A DNA stretch of 64,000 nt from Haematobia irritans (GCF_050003625.1 NC_134398.1:94883674-94947673), one strand, 5' to 3'; positions 31,052-42,638 are shown, counted from the stretch's first letter. Made by a program: numbers and translations. The notes: generated by a model not told the origin, from the letters alone.

Positions 31052-31566
31052 CACTGAAAAAACAGTGAACCCACCAGGAAGAAAACTTTCGGTTAATTTT
31101 AGAAAATTTTGAATATTTGTAGAAAATTTTAACTAAACAGTATTACAAACGTTGGCATCACGCCGATGTCATAAAAATAAGTAAATACTTTTCGACAAAT
31201 ACAAGAAAATTTATTAGACATAACTAAGTTTTTTCACTTTTTAAAGAAAATTTTGTAGTTTGAAGAAAAAAATTGGAATTCAAAATTGCAAGAATGTCTT
31301 TAGTGACATACGAAGTTCACGATGGACGCATTTTTGGTAAAATTTACAAATTTAAAGAAATTCTGAACTATTTTGTGGAAGACATGAATTTAGTTAATTT
31401 TTGTGCTTCATTTGAGTATATTTTTTCCTCGGGATTAGTTAATTTAACTAACGTCTACAAAAAAGTATTAGAGTAAAGAAAACTTTCTCCGAACATAATA
31501 TTTCTATGAACTAAAATAAAGTTAAATTGGCTTTGGTGAAATAGAGAATTCACTTTCTTTTAAGTG
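31052..31566. mobile_element. 515-bp TIR element, sister of 24778-25290
   Basis: Same ends, TA on both sides. Retains the frame 31273-31476 (ARMSLVTYEVHDGRIFGK is shared by both copies up to one or two residues). Confidence 0.82.
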
Positions 31567-31642
31567 TAGGACGAGTAAGTCAAAATATTCAAACAAAGAT
31601 AATTAAAGGGATCTTCATAAAAACTAACGAAAGGGCACTATA

Positions 31643-32325
31643 CACTGAAAAATAGCATGTCCGATTCCAAAGATTGTGTCTCTATTTTAAAAATTTTGGT
31701 ATTGATTCCGAGCCAATGAAGCCGATAATTCAAGTAAGTATACTTTTAAGACACAATTCTCTTTTAAATTTGGGTTTTGTGTATTTGACTCTATGAAGCA
31801 AATTTTATTTTTTCGCTTTTTCAGCTTTTTTCATATGCTATACAAAGTCCGTTAAAAACAAGACAGTAGAAATTGTGCTATGTTTCAAGTAAAAACGTCT
31901 TTAAAATAAAGTGTTGAAAAATATGTCCTATTTTTTAACGGTTTTTGCTTTGTAGTCAAGATGCAAAAATTCAACAAATTTAAAGACAATTTCATTAGTT
32001 TTAAAGATTTTTTCTGAATTATTAAATTCAAGTTGACCTTAATTCAAAATTTTTTCTTTCATGTTATGATACCCATTTTCAAGTCAAATCACTTAATTAT
32101 TAGGACAACACTTATCATAATAGACTGAATAGTCTAAGTGAGCCTGAATCTTAATCGGGCTGCCACTTGAACCTAAGGACAACACGACAACACGAAAAGT
32201 TTATCGACTTTTGAACATGGAAAAAACTTTATATTAGAGAAATGCGTCGTCTAAGCTAAGCAAAATTTATATTCTTTTTTTAAGGACATGAAATCTTTGG
32301 CCACACCACAATATTTTTTTCAGTG
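31643..32325. mobile_element. TIR element, sister of 25367-25976, with a LINE-tail insertion
   Basis: Same ends, TA on both sides; 73 bp longer because of the insertion at 32112-32175 and its duplication. Confidence 0.82.
32112..32175 (+). mobile_element. 64-bp LINE/SINE tail insertion with 10-bp target duplication
   Basis: Contains GACTGAATAGTCTAAGTGAG and GGGCTGCCAC, the 3' tail of the LINE at 10450-13365, ending in AACCTA. AGGACAACAC stands on both sides (32102-32111, 32176-32185). The sister element at 25367 lacks it, which shows the empty site. Confidence 0.88.
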
Positions 32326-32580
32326 TACTCTTTTTAGAGTTGTTACAGTAAAATGAAAAAATTGGGAAACAGTGAAAAATTAAACAGTAAGATCTATAAA
32401 AACAAAGTTTAGTTCCTCTTTATTAATAAGTAGCCCAAGAGGAGTTGACGGATACTTTCGAAAATAAAAGCGGACATTGAGTTTGAGTTTTTCCACTAAA
32501 ATTATTTCTCATTTTAACGGCAAAACTCGCATCGGTAAAACTTTGTTGCAAGATGGTATTCCCGACGACGATGATGATGA

Positions 32581-33504
32581 AGACGATTTGACGGCGATAA
32601 TGACGAAGGCGCCGCAAATGTGTTTCGCATTGGTAGCATACACAAACAAAATAGACATAGTGACGACGATGATTGTTTTTTGTCTGTGGATGGTAATGAG
32701 CGGAAAAACACACAAGAAATTACAACGACGAGATTTGTTTTGAGTTTTAGAGACATAGAGGATTCCTTGAGAGTTTATGATGGTAATGACAAATATCCGA
32801 TCGAGTCGTGGTTGGAAGAATTTGAAGAATCAGCAGCAGTGATGGGCTGGGATGATTTTCAGAAATTTGTCTTTGCTAAAGAATCCCTGAAAAGTGTCGC
32901 TAAACGTTTTGTAATGAGCGAAAGAGGGATTACCACATGGGTGAAATTGCGCAAATCACTTTTAAATGAATTTATGACCACAGTGAATAGTGCGGACATT
33001 CATATGCAACTATGTGAGCGAAAAATGAGAAAAGACGAGAACGTAAGAGACTATTATTTCGAGATGAAATATTTAGCCTCGCGCGGAAATGTTGAAGATA
33101 GTTCATTAATTCAATATGTGATTGATGGAATTAAGGACATAAATATAAATTTCAAAAATTTGAATGAATTTAAGGAGAAATTAAAATGCTATGAGACAAT
33201 TCGTGAAAAGTCTAAAACTTTTGAAACAAAAGTGAGCCAAAACAAGAAAGAAGCGATAAATGTAAACGCGAAAAAAGACTTTAAATGTTTTAATTGTGGT
33301 GAAAATGGACATAAATCGGCTGATTGTAAGAATAAAACAAAAGGCACCAAATATTTAAAATGTAATAAATGCGGTCATATTTCGAAAAATTGTTCAGAAA
33401 GCAGCGATGGTCAAACCACGCGCATTTTAATTCCATCAGCATGCATTATGAAAAAACGGGTTAAAATAAACGATCGCGAAATAATTGATCTTTTTCACAC
33501 CTGA
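32581..33504 (+). pseudogene. Ty3/gypsy gag with zinc knuckles, second gypsy element
   Basis: An open frame of about 300 codons with an acidic N-terminus (GDNDEG, DDDDC), a gag core (WLEEFEESAAVMGWDDFQ, FMTTVNSADIHMQL, MRKDENVRDYYFEM) and two knuckles, CFNCGENGHKSADC (proper CCHC) and CNKCGHISKNC (shortened). It then enters the protease region (RVKINDREI). The capsid protein would package the element RNA. The N-terminus is joined to the family B element at 32540, so it is probably 5'-truncated. Confidence 0.82.
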
Positions 33505-33687
33505 AGCAAATATAATATCATAACGAGTTTGATATATGAAAAACTGTATAAACCAAAGTTAACGCCGGTGAATGTCAATCTCATTGGTTTCGGCCAAAAT
33601 AAGGAGTCTGCAATAAAACCGAAAGGGTCATTTGAAACAATAATCGAAATTGATGACGAGCAATACAAAACACAATTTCTAGTAGTT
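33490..33687 (+). pseudogene. Retroelement aspartic protease, active site destroyed
   Basis: Where the DTG active site belongs the sequence encodes H-T-stop: the Asp is replaced and the Gly codon is TGA at 33502-33504. The frame goes on (IYEKLYKPKLTPVNVNLIGF, IIEIDDEQYKTQFLV) to a LINE insertion at 33688; it resumes at 37762. Dead beyond doubt. Confidence 0.8.
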
Positions 33688-33880
33688 ATAGTAGTAGTAG
33701 TATTCCTTATTTGATATTGTTTTTTGTTCATTAAACATACAAAGTAAATAAATCCATTAAGATAAGTATAGATTTGTATAAACTGCAACAGTTATTATTT
33801 AAAATTACAATACAATTATTGCGGCAATGTATTTCACGTCTACCGCTAGATTTAGTTTAACATGTTCAAGTTAATTGAGT

Positions 33881-36474
33881 TTACTGAAAATGCGCTAGTA
33901 AAAAAGCTCTATATTTGTAGGCTGTTTTTAAATATGTAACCAGATTCCTCCAATCTTCTTCATTTTTTCCATTCAAAATGTTCAAACCTTCTTCATAGTT
34001 CAATGTTGACTTTCCGAAAGCTGCTCTTCTAAATTCATTTAAAATTGAACATCTTCCGATGAAGTGTTGATTTGTTTCTTCTTCTTGCATGTTGCACAAT
34101 TTACATTCTCTCTCCGATTCATTGGTTGTGAAGCTGTTATAATTTAAATGTAGAATTCCACTTCTTGCTTTAAAAATCCAGGTAATTTCCGGTGTATAAT
34201 TTTCATTCAAATATAATTGCGCTCTTGATGGATTCAAAAATTTGTAATCTCTTGTACGACTTTCTGATTTACATTGTATTCTTTTATGTTTCAGAGCAAG
34301 CTTTAATGAACACAAGAGCTCTGTTGACAAAATATTCTACGATTTCATGCTATTTAGTGCTTCTGGCCATTGTAGACTAATATCCTGCGAAATTGATCTT
34401 ATTTCTTGTACCCAAAATACATTTTTACGTATCAGTAGAGTAGTTAGCTGCTTAGGGAGTCTATCGCGGTGATACTGGAACATAGCTCTACAAATATACT
34501 TAAGGTGTAATCCTAACGAGTATATTTGACTGTCTTCCACATCCGTTTCCAGCAATAGAATATATGTTGGAGTAAAGCTCGGAAGTCGCAATAACTTCTT
34601 TATGAAATGTATTGGCAATGAATTCACATCACTAAAATGTTTATAGCTCCAGACTTGAGCCGCATATGTTTGCACTGTCCTATAAACAGTGAGGAATAAT
34701 TTCCATTTGGCATTCATATTTATATCATTGCGGCCGAGACAACTCTCCCAGGTTGAACCGATTGCATGTTTTGCCATATTGTTGCGATTATTTCAGATTT
34801 TTCCATATTTACATCCAGATTCCACATTTTACCATAATCTTCTAGTTTGTGTATCATATTCTGCATCTTTTTTATATCATCAGTTAGTATAACTATATCA
34901 TCGGCATATAATAACAACCGTCTATATTTAATCCGTCTTCTAGATGTTCATGTAAATCATTTACATAGACGGCAAATAACATAGTATGGGTGACAATAAG
35001 CACCCCTGCTTTACTCCCCTAGTTGTTGCGAAGTATTCAGACATTCCTTGCACCGTACAAACTGAAACAGTGTTTTCGTATATCTTTTCTATTAACCGTA
35101 CCATTTAGTTGATAGTCCCATTTGGTGTAACTTGTAAATTAAGGCTTGTCGTGATATATTATCGAAGGCTGCTTTAAAATCGATGAAAAATGCATACACT
35201 TTCTTTTTTCAGCTAATTTCAAGCTTACTATGGCTGCCAGGTTATGTTATCAATGGTAGAATAATACCTCCGAAATCCTGCTTGATATTCCGTTAGTATA
35301 TTGTAATGTTCTACCCAGTTATAAAGTCTAGTGTTCAAAATGCCCATAAATATTTTGGCTGCACAATTCATGAATGATATGCCTCTATAGTTTGATGGGT
35401 CGTCTAAATCGCCTTTTTATGAATTGGATAGATGATTGTCCTTTGAATGTATCTTCAATAGTGCAATTATTGTATATTTCATTATAACTTCTTCAAAGTT
35501 GGAGGTGGAATCGCTCGGATGCGTTTATGAAAAATGCATATGGTATTCCGTCTTCACCCGGAGCCTTGTTTAATTTGACGCTCTGAAGCATTTGTTTTAG
35601 CTCTCTTAAAGTTGTGGTGGATGAGAGTCTGGCCATCTTCCACCATTCTTTAGCGTTTTTTTTATGACATTCAATTTTGTTGCGATATTCGTATAATAAT
35701 TGGTTTTTGCTACTGTTGAAAATATACTTGTAAGTGTATTGTGCCTTTAGGTATATGTTTTTGTCTTCCAGAGAGTTCGATTTCCGATATTTTGCGTTAT
35801 ACCATCTATTTTTTGGTTGAAATGATTGGCTTCTGTTGGATGACTTAGGCCAAGATTTCACTATCATTCTGCAAATTGTTTTCAGTCCTAATTCCCTCGA
35901 TGTTAAATTGTGCCCATATAAAGAATCATTGTGATTTCTCTGGTACCTATTTTTTTCTTCATTCTTACACATTCATTTTGGGAGTAATTCCATCCTTTTT
36001 CCAATGTCTAATGACGTGTGACAGTTAATTTTTAAAACGATTGGGAAGTGGTCTGACCAGCTTGCATCACCGACCGTAAACTCTTTGACAATTCCTAGCA
36101 AATTCTGAGACATGGAGCTTAGGTCAAGAATCCGGTCGCAAGCATGTCGGTATTAATGTGAAACAATATGTTTTGGTATTTATATTTACAATTTGACCAA
36201 TTTTACATTCATATGAAGTACAAATATCTTCTAATTTCTTGCTGATTCCATATACTTTTCCTCCACTAGCTCTCCCAAAACGACAATTCCGTGTTGCTGG
36301 TACAAAGATTAGATGAAATCCGCTTAAAAATGCCCTTGCTCTTTCTGTTTTCTGATCTTCTAGATGAGTTTCCAATAAAATGAAAATATCAAAACTTCTT
36401 ACATATTCAAAAAAGGAAGGATACAGGTATTTATTTCGTAAACCATTTACATTATAACATAGTATTGAAATCAT
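33881..36474 (-). pseudogene. LINE ORF2: endonuclease and reverse transcriptase, multiple frame breaks
   Basis: In order on the minus strand: EEP endonuclease (36474: MISILCYNVNGLRNKYL, FDIFILLETHLED with catalytic Glu, later degenerate); RT start (35972-35493, with KLNKAPGEDGIPYAFF); RT core in shifting frames (DDPSNYRGISFMNC, ILTEYQAGFR, RGVKQGCLLSPIL); LLYADDIVILTDD at 34917; thumb (34777-34337); and a finger region CKLCNMQEEETNQHFIGRC before 33881. The protein would nick DNA and reverse-transcribe its own RNA at the nick. Several frameshifts make it inactive. The clade is unsure; wording resembles insect CR1/Kiri/Daphne-type LINEs. Confidence 0.82.
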
Positions 36475-36521
36475 AGTCTCATTTATCGTGTTGACATCTG
36501 TTCCGGATTTCTTGGCCTTTC

Positions 36522-37336
36522 CTAGTTTTTTGAATTTGGGTAGGTTTTTAGATTTTCAAAATTTATATTGATATTCCGAGCAGCATCCCCATATAGTTTA
36601 ACCAATTTATTCATTCCCTCTCTACCACCGCAAACAATCACGTTTCCATTACGCCACTTAAACCATCTTTCTTTAATTATCATTTTATCCTCACGGATTT
36701 TAATTTTATACTCTTTTCTAAAGCTTAATATTTCTTTTTTTAGTTTCAAAAAGGCTTTTTTATATTCCTGTTGTTTTGGAATCATATCACGCTCAATGGA
36801 GAGAGATGTACCTGCCAGTTTTGAAGTATGTTTGAAAACTTCTTGTATGCCATCTTGATTTTCGAGTTCCACTATTACTGCCATTTTTCCGTTGCGTTCA
36901 AAAATTTTTTTGATTGTTTTAAAGTTTGGTTGGACACCAAGTTTTCCACAAATAATTTTTTAACTTCTTCCTTTGGTTTATTTGTCGGGGATAAACCTTT
37001 AATAAACAGTTTGTTTGACTTTACATGGTTTTGTAGCCATTCGATATCTCTTTTCATTGTCTCATTCTCATTCCGTACTTTACTCAGTTCTTCTCTTAAA
37101 CTCCGATTTTCTAATTTCAGTGATTGCATTTCTGAGCTAACAACTGTAATTTTATTTTTAAGTTCTTCAAAAACAGTTTTTTTAGGTACAGACTTTAGCT
37201 TCTCATCTAAGATAGAGTTTATGGTATCTCTAATAAGACTTATAAAATCATTTGGATCCATCGTAACTTTGTTTAGATTTTCAGGCGACAAATTTTCTAC
37301 ACATTTCCGTTTTGGTGTTTGATTCGATAGTGACAT
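36522..37336 (-). pseudogene. LINE ORF1: coiled coil plus RNA-binding domain, one frame break
   Basis: Frame 37336-36875 starts MSLSNQTPKRKCVENL and has a heptad-rich stretch (LKNKITVVSSEMQSLKLENR, MKRDIEWLQNHV) followed by KLFIKGLSPTNKPKEEV, an RRM-like strand. Frame 36884-36522 continues with AVIVELENQDGIQEVFKH and the C-terminal domain (FRKEYKIKIREDKMIIKERW). The layout matches L1-type ORF1 nucleic-acid chaperones. The break is near 36875-36885; whether it is a stop with reinitiation or a mutation is unclear. Confidence 0.75.
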
Positions 37337-37761
37337 CGCTCCCTAAGGTTTCAGTTAAAATAAGAACCTTTAACGGCTATTCTAATATGGCAACGCCATA
37401 CTTCGACAATTATCGATAACTTTCGTTAGGCTTATCGAATATGTTACATCGCAATGTTCGTTGGACAAGGCCAGCTGATATAGCTATTTTGTTTTCAAAT
37501 GTGTTTATTTATATCAAATCTCAGCATTTGAGTAAAAATTTGCGCAAGTTTGTTTCTTAAATTAAGATAAATAAAAAAAACAAATATCCTCTCACCGTTA
37601 CGCTATATCCGAGCGATTTCACAGCAGCTAACCAAGGAATCAAGAGATCGTCACTTCCACGTACTATATTTATGCAACTCCGCCGTTTTTCTTGGGAAAT
37701 TAACCACGGCGTTTTGAGCCTCACAAAACACGTCCAACTCAATCAATCACGTAGAATAGCA
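37337..37761 (-). other. 5' leader of the LINE
   Basis: No long frame. GC content is higher than the surroundings. Such leaders usually hold an internal promoter; no motif is claimed. Confidence 0.5.
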
Positions 37762-38225
37762 TTCTAGTAGTTCCTAAGCAGTATGTGGATATCGACATGA
37801 TAATCGGCGAGAAATTTTGTAAAAACGTGAACGTTTCAGTAAATGGCAACGGTATTAACTTTAATAAAATGTCAACCAACGAAAACGACGAAAACGAAAT
37901 TGACATCGATAAGAATTCCGGAGAAATAGCCACACAGAAATTTTACGACCTCTTAGCCCAGTATAAGCCGAAAAAGTTAAAATCCACAAGCGTCGAAATG
38001 AACATTGTTTTGCAAAATGAAACTCCAATAAGTTCACGACCACGTCGATTATCATTTGCAGAAAGGTCTATTGTTGAAATTGATCAGATTGATCAAATTG
38101 ATCAGTGGCTGAATGACGGTATAATAGAACACAATGGTCAATACCAATTTCTGAAGGTGCCGTTTGTTTATCGAATTCATCAGCAGTGTTTCAAAGACAT
38201 ATTAATGCAATATTTCGAGATTTGA
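37762..38225 (+). pseudogene. Second gypsy element: protease end and RT start
   Basis: After the duplicated target the frame encodes the end of the protease (DIDMIIGEKFC) and the RT N-terminus (PISSRPRRLSFAERSIVE, WLNDGIIE). DQIDQIDQ is a small repeat slip. An internal deletion then removes most of the RT palm before 38190. Confidence 0.78.
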
Positions 38226-38410
38226 GTCGACATGGAATCGCATTACTTTATGTAGACGATATCATTGTTCCTGCACGAGATGAAAACGAAGCTCTTGAAA
38301 GACTCGAAGTCATCCTAAATCAATGCAGCGATTACGGCCTTGAACTAAATCTTAAAAAACGCATTATTCGATGGGTATGGCGCTATACTTATGCAAAAAT
38401 GTCCAAATGA
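38186..38410 (+). pseudogene. Second gypsy element: RT catalytic turn
   Basis: FQRHINAIFRDL then ALLYVDDIIVPARDENEALE, with the YVDD catalytic turn, then YGLELNLKK. Frame ends at 38408; overlapping the previous block in another frame. Confidence 0.8.
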
Positions 38411-38467
38411 TCAAAAATTACATCCGATTACATAGCTGGTATATTTTCGCCGAGCGTCATCGAGCCA

Positions 38468-39052
38468 TTGAAGAAATTTAGAGTCTATCTTCTTGGTATA
38501 AAATTTAATATAATAACAGACTGCAATGCGTTTACCAAAACTCTAGAGCAGAAGGACTTATGTACTCGAGTTGCTAGATGGATTCTTTTGTTGCAAGAAT
38601 ACCAATATTCCGTGGAGCATAGGTCTGGAAATCAAATGAAGCATGTAGATGTACTTAGCCGTTTTCCTGTGATGTTGATTGGTGAAGACACAACATTGTC
38701 AAAAATGCAAGCAGCGCAAGCCTCCGACGAAGAAATGCGTGCAGTCATAGAAATCCTTCAACGAGAAAGCTCCTACAATGATTACTTTCTCAAAGGAAAT
38801 GTCTTATTCAAGCTGAACGATGGACATGAATTGCTAGCGGTGCCAAGATCAATGCAGAAAGAAATAATACGTCAAGCACACGAGAGAGACCATTTTGGTG
38901 TTAAAAAGACTAAAGAACTTATCGCTAAGGAATACTTCATACAAAAACTAGATGAAAAAATTCAAACTTACATTGCCAGTTGTATTCCCTGCATCGTCAC
39001 CAATAGTAAACAAGGTAAACAAGAGTCATTAACACCCTTTGCCGAATGGTGA
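38468..39052 (+). pseudogene. Second gypsy element: RNase H end and integrase zinc finger
   Basis: FNIITDCNAFTKTLEQ and VEHRSGNQMKHVDVLSR end RNase H. Then LLAVPRSMQKEIIRQAHERD, HFGVKKTKELI and IASCIPCIV are the H-H-C-C zinc finger of the integrase, which binds the element ends. Open throughout; stop at 39050. Confidence 0.82.
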
Positions 39053-39890
39053 TATTCCTTTGCAGACGTACCATATTGATTTTCTTTGTCCACTTGAATC
39101 TACAACCAAGCAATACAAACATATTTTAGCGGTAATAGATTCATTTACGAAGTTTTGCTGGTTGTACCCCACTAAGTCGACATCAGCTACAGAAGTTGTT
39201 GGAAAGCTGACAATACAAAGTACGACTTTCGGAAATCCACATCGCATTATTACAGATTGAGGTTCCGCATTTACGTCAGATGAGTTTAAAAGATATGCCG
39301 AAGAACAAAGCATTGAAATCATAAATGTTAGTACGGGTTTGCCACGCGGTAATGGGATAGTAGAGAGGCTTAATGCAGTTATAAGCAATGTCTTAGCGAA
39401 GCTCAGCATAGAAGACCCTTCTAAATGGTACAAGAATGTGGACAAGGTTCAGAAATTTATTAATTCATCGTACACACGCACTAACATTAGTTAAAATGCG
39501 ATGCAAAGAAGATATGCGGATACGATAGATAATGGAAAATGAGTTGTTGGTATCATTTAACGAAGAAAGAGATGATATGAGGGACCGAGCCAAAGAACAA
39601 ATAGGAAAGATCCAAGAAGAGAATCGACAAGCGTTCAATCATAAGCCAAAACCAGTAACAACATAGAAAGAGGGGGATATTGTAGCCATAAAAAGGACAC
39701 AATTTGGAGGTGGTCTAAAACTAAAGCCAAAATACTTTTGCCTCTACCGAGTATGTAAAATGAAGCTGAATGACACATACGAAGTCATAAAGGATGAAAG
39801 TGGGGTGAAACGATCCTCACACCAGATCCTATCTACCATTGACCCTTGCTACCATTTATTCCGGCCATGCTCAGTGGATGGGGGTTGTTC
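39039..39890 (+). pseudogene. Second gypsy element: integrase core, stops inside
   Basis: QTYHIDFLCPLE (first Asp), PHRIITD followed by a TGA at 39258-39260 and then GSAFTSDEF (second Asp), GLPRGNGIVERLNAVI (catalytic Glu). More stops follow from 39492. The C-terminal part reads in pieces (KPKYFCLYRVCKMKLNDTYE near 39730) up to a purine tract GGATGGGGGT near 39878. It would insert element DNA; it is dead. Confidence 0.78.
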
Positions 39891-40325
39891 TTATCCTGGT
39901 AGATAGATCTCGGTCCGTTACAAAATCAATAAAATGTTAAAGATAGCAAATTAAAGAAACGACCGACAGTTGTGCATTAAAGAAATAAGGAAGGATATCG
40001 ATGCTGAGATATCTCGATGTTAACTATATCTCGATCAGAAAGCCCACCCATCCATGCCGACCGTATTAATTTTTGTCAGCCCTGTGAGCATTCTCTACGC
40101 ACCGATCTTCAATTTCGAAAGAGAAAACACCTGCTTAGAATTTCATTACGTATAAGTAGATATATTCAACAGATATTCAAATAATAACAACGCGAAAACA
40201 GGATACTTAGGATGTGAATAGGTCAATATGTAAGTTTAATTATAGAACTAAAAATTATAATTCAAATAATGGAAATATGAAAATATCGAATGTATAATTA
40301 CATAATGCAAATTCTTTTGTGTACA
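39880..40325 (+). repeat. 3' LTR of the second gypsy element (purine tract plus LTR)
   Basis: GGATGGGGGT (polypurine tract) is followed by TGTTCTTATCCTGGTAG and about 430 bp that recur at 51590-52097. Contains a cluster of ATATCTCGAT words in both orientations at about 39999-40037 and an AATAAA near 39928. Confidence 0.7.
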
Positions 40326-40473
40326 ATAGTTTTAAATTTATTTATTTATTTATTTTATTTATTCAGTCATCAATACAAAGGAAGCCAATAAAGGCCTATT
40401 ATACATGTATTGTAGTAAGAAATCTATGTGTAGAATATATGAAACAAAAGCTTAAAAACTAAAGTATTTCAGA

Positions 40474-41205
40474 TTATTTATAATTTGGATGGCTACCCAG
40501 CCACATGAAATTCATACAAAAAAGTAATAGATAAATGATCCTATGATACTGCAAAATCCTCTTTCTATAAGATTCACATGAATATGAGAATAACCTAAGG
40601 TCATTAGGAAGATGATTCCAAACACGAAAAACTCTAACTAGAAACGAATGCTCATATATGGAAGAGCAAATAATGGGAATATCAATCTGAATATTCCTAG
40701 TAGAATTAATGAAGGTAAATTCACGCGTCAAAACTTCTGGTTGCCTATATTTAATAACTTTATAAAAGTGATATACAGAGCGCAAGTTGATGTAATTCCT
40801 AAAAGAGCATCCTAGCAACTCAGGAATCCTCCTTGCAGCTTCAACATGACCACAAATTCGTAAACCAAACACATAACGAACAATTCTCTTTATCACTCTT
40901 TCCATCCTATCTAAATTGTAGTTCCACCTTCCAGAATAAAATTATAATCCGTAATTGAATTGTGTGATTAATAACAAATGCGCCAACCGAAGCCTCACAT
41001 GCTGGGGCGGATAATAACTCAAGGAATACAGCCTCCTCAAAATAAGACATACCCTATTCGCAACATTATTAATATGATGATCAAAGCATAGATTCGAATC
41101 TAGAGCAATTCCAAGACATTTAAGAGAATTTACTAAGTTAATCCTTTGACCATCTATTAATATAGAAGGGGGTACATTACCACTATTACGAGGGTGAAGG
41201 TTAGG
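40474..41205 (-). pseudogene. LINE RT C-terminus (thumb and tail)
   Basis: From 41205: PPSILIDGQRINLVNSLKCL, CFDHHINNVANRVCLILRRL, then (frame 40905) MERVIKRIVRYVFGLR and INLRSVYHFYKVIKYRQPEV, the usual end of jockey/CR1-type RTs. One TAA at about 40949. The catalytic half is deleted. Confidence 0.75.
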
Positions 41206-41437
41206 TTAGGAGGTTAGGATAGGTGGCAGCCCGATTTATCAGGCTTACTTATACTATTCAGTCCATTGTGATACCACATTGGTGAACTTCTCTCTTATCA
41301 CTGAGTACTGCCCGATTCCAGGTTAAGCTCAATGACAAGGGACCTCCATTTTATAGTCGAGTCCGAATGGCGTTCCACATTGCAGTGAAACCACTTAGAG
41401 AAATTTTGAGACCCTCAGAAATGTCACTTGGACGCAT
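41206..41437 (-). mobile_element. 5'-truncated SINE sharing its tail with the LOA-like LINE
   Basis: On the minus strand it runs from GACATTTCTGAGGGTC to GGTATCACAATGGACTGAAT and GGGCTGCCACC, closing with TCCTAACCTCCTAACCTAACC. The last ~80 bp match the tail of the LINE at 10450-13365. The rest (GCAATGTGGAACGCCATTCG) matches my recollection of an abundant muscid tRNA-SINE whose tRNA head is lost here. Confidence 0.75.
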
Positions 41438-41439
41438 AT

Positions 41440-42638
41440 TCCCTAAAAACCTATCCGCTACAAACTGAACATAACTCCCGTCAACCTCTAGCTCAGGGCA
41501 ACCAATACATCCTAGTCTACGCAGCCTACTCCATAGCTAACGGTTGTCACAACCCGCAAACATCCTCCTACCATAAGCAAAACGCTCCTTCCTAATAATA
41601 GACTTAGCCTTATTCCTAAGTCTACAAAACAATCTCCAATTGATATAAGCTCGATCTCGATCTCTTATGGCCACAAAAATTTTTCTTGAACTCATGAATG
41701 AACAATCATTCGAGTCATTCGCTCTTGATACAGGAACAGAAGAATGTAGTGAAGTAATTATGTTATCGAGGATAGATAATTGAGAATCAACATTGCCGGC
41801 ATAAAAAAATGGACGAAAGGTGGAAACTATTAAACTGCTCGACAATCGCATTGACGTCCAGACGACTGTAATCCTTCTACTCAATGAGCCTACTACGTAA
41901 AAGATGATGAAAAAAAATGGAAATTGTATTTGACAGTTATTAGAAATTGAAGAAGGCTGACTTAAAAGAAAATAGTCAATCAATGACGTCGAGCTGGATG
42001 ATATTAAAGTGAGTGAGTATGCTATTATGTACAACCTGAAGGCCACACCTATTAGCAACAGATCGAAGATAACATGATTTACCAATATCAAAAAGATTAT
42101 AATTAAAGTCACCCATTACAATAATATTCGAAAATCTGTCAAAGAGATCAGAATGAAGAACCTCAAAACTATCAACACATCCCGTGGGCAAGTAAACTAC
42201 ACCAATAACAATCGATAAAGTGTTACCAAAAATCTCTATAAAAAGAGATTCACAAACACCATATCTAGTACCCCGGAACAAAACTCTATACCGAAGATTT
42301 TTAGAAACATACAGACATACTCCACCACCACTACAATTCCGGTTAGGAAGAGAGCGATCATTCCTTATTAGATTGTAGTTTGGAACTGATAAAGAACTGG
42401 AAAACATATTAGCCTTAAACCATGTTTCCGTGACGCCAATGATATCAAGGCCTGAATCAAAGAAGGTATTTTTAAATTCCTCCAGTTTCGTGCCTGAGGT
42501 AGAAGGACAAAGGCTTTGAGAATTTATATGCGACATATTTAAATTGTTAGAGTAGTTAGATGTACAGTTCTTTAGTATGCTGTTATCACTGGCTATAGGA
42601 CCAAGGTTGTTACTATGAGTCATGCATGGAAATTTCAT
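41440..42638 (-). pseudogene. LINE endonuclease and linker
   Basis: The frame from 42638 encodes LNMSHINSQSLCPSTSGTKL, LDIIGVTETWFKANM (catalytic Glu), GGVCLYVSKNLRYRVLF and NIIVMGDFNYNLFDI (catalytic Asp/Asn), an apurinic-like EEP endonuclease. After a frameshift near 42000 the second frame carries SSSTSLIDYFLLS, the linker (RDRDRAYINWRLFCRLRNKA) and, past a stop at 41537, LGCIGCPELEVDGSYVQF up to the SINE piece. Confidence 0.8.

Larger units (their letters stand above)
30479..32540 (+). mobile_element. Family B TIR element, copy 2, with the same nested elements as copy 1
   Basis: Starts CACGGACGAAAAATACTG after TA; carries 31052-31566 and 31643-32325 at the same positions as in copy 1. Breaks off at 32540 where the gypsy gag begins, so its tRNA-like modules and right end are missing. 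Confidence 0.78.
33688..37761 (-). mobile_element. Near full-length non-LTR retrotransposon (4.07 kb) with 11-bp target duplication
   Basis: TTCTAGTAGTT borders it on both sides (33677-33687 and 37762-37772). On the minus strand it has a 425-bp 5' leader, ORF1, endonuclease, reverse transcriptase, a cysteine-rich C-terminus and a short TAC-rich 3' end. It lies inside the gypsy protease gene in opposite orientation. Confidence 0.9.

Noticed and set aside
32477..32743. Frame with GIPDDDDDEDD acidic run
   Set aside because: Crosses the joint of family B element and gag in the wrong frame; the gag frame beginning at 32581 is the supported one.
36568..37322. Plus-strand frames of 96 and 164 codons opposite LINE ORF1
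   Set aside because: Antisense shadows; the minus strand has the coiled coil and RNA-binding motifs.
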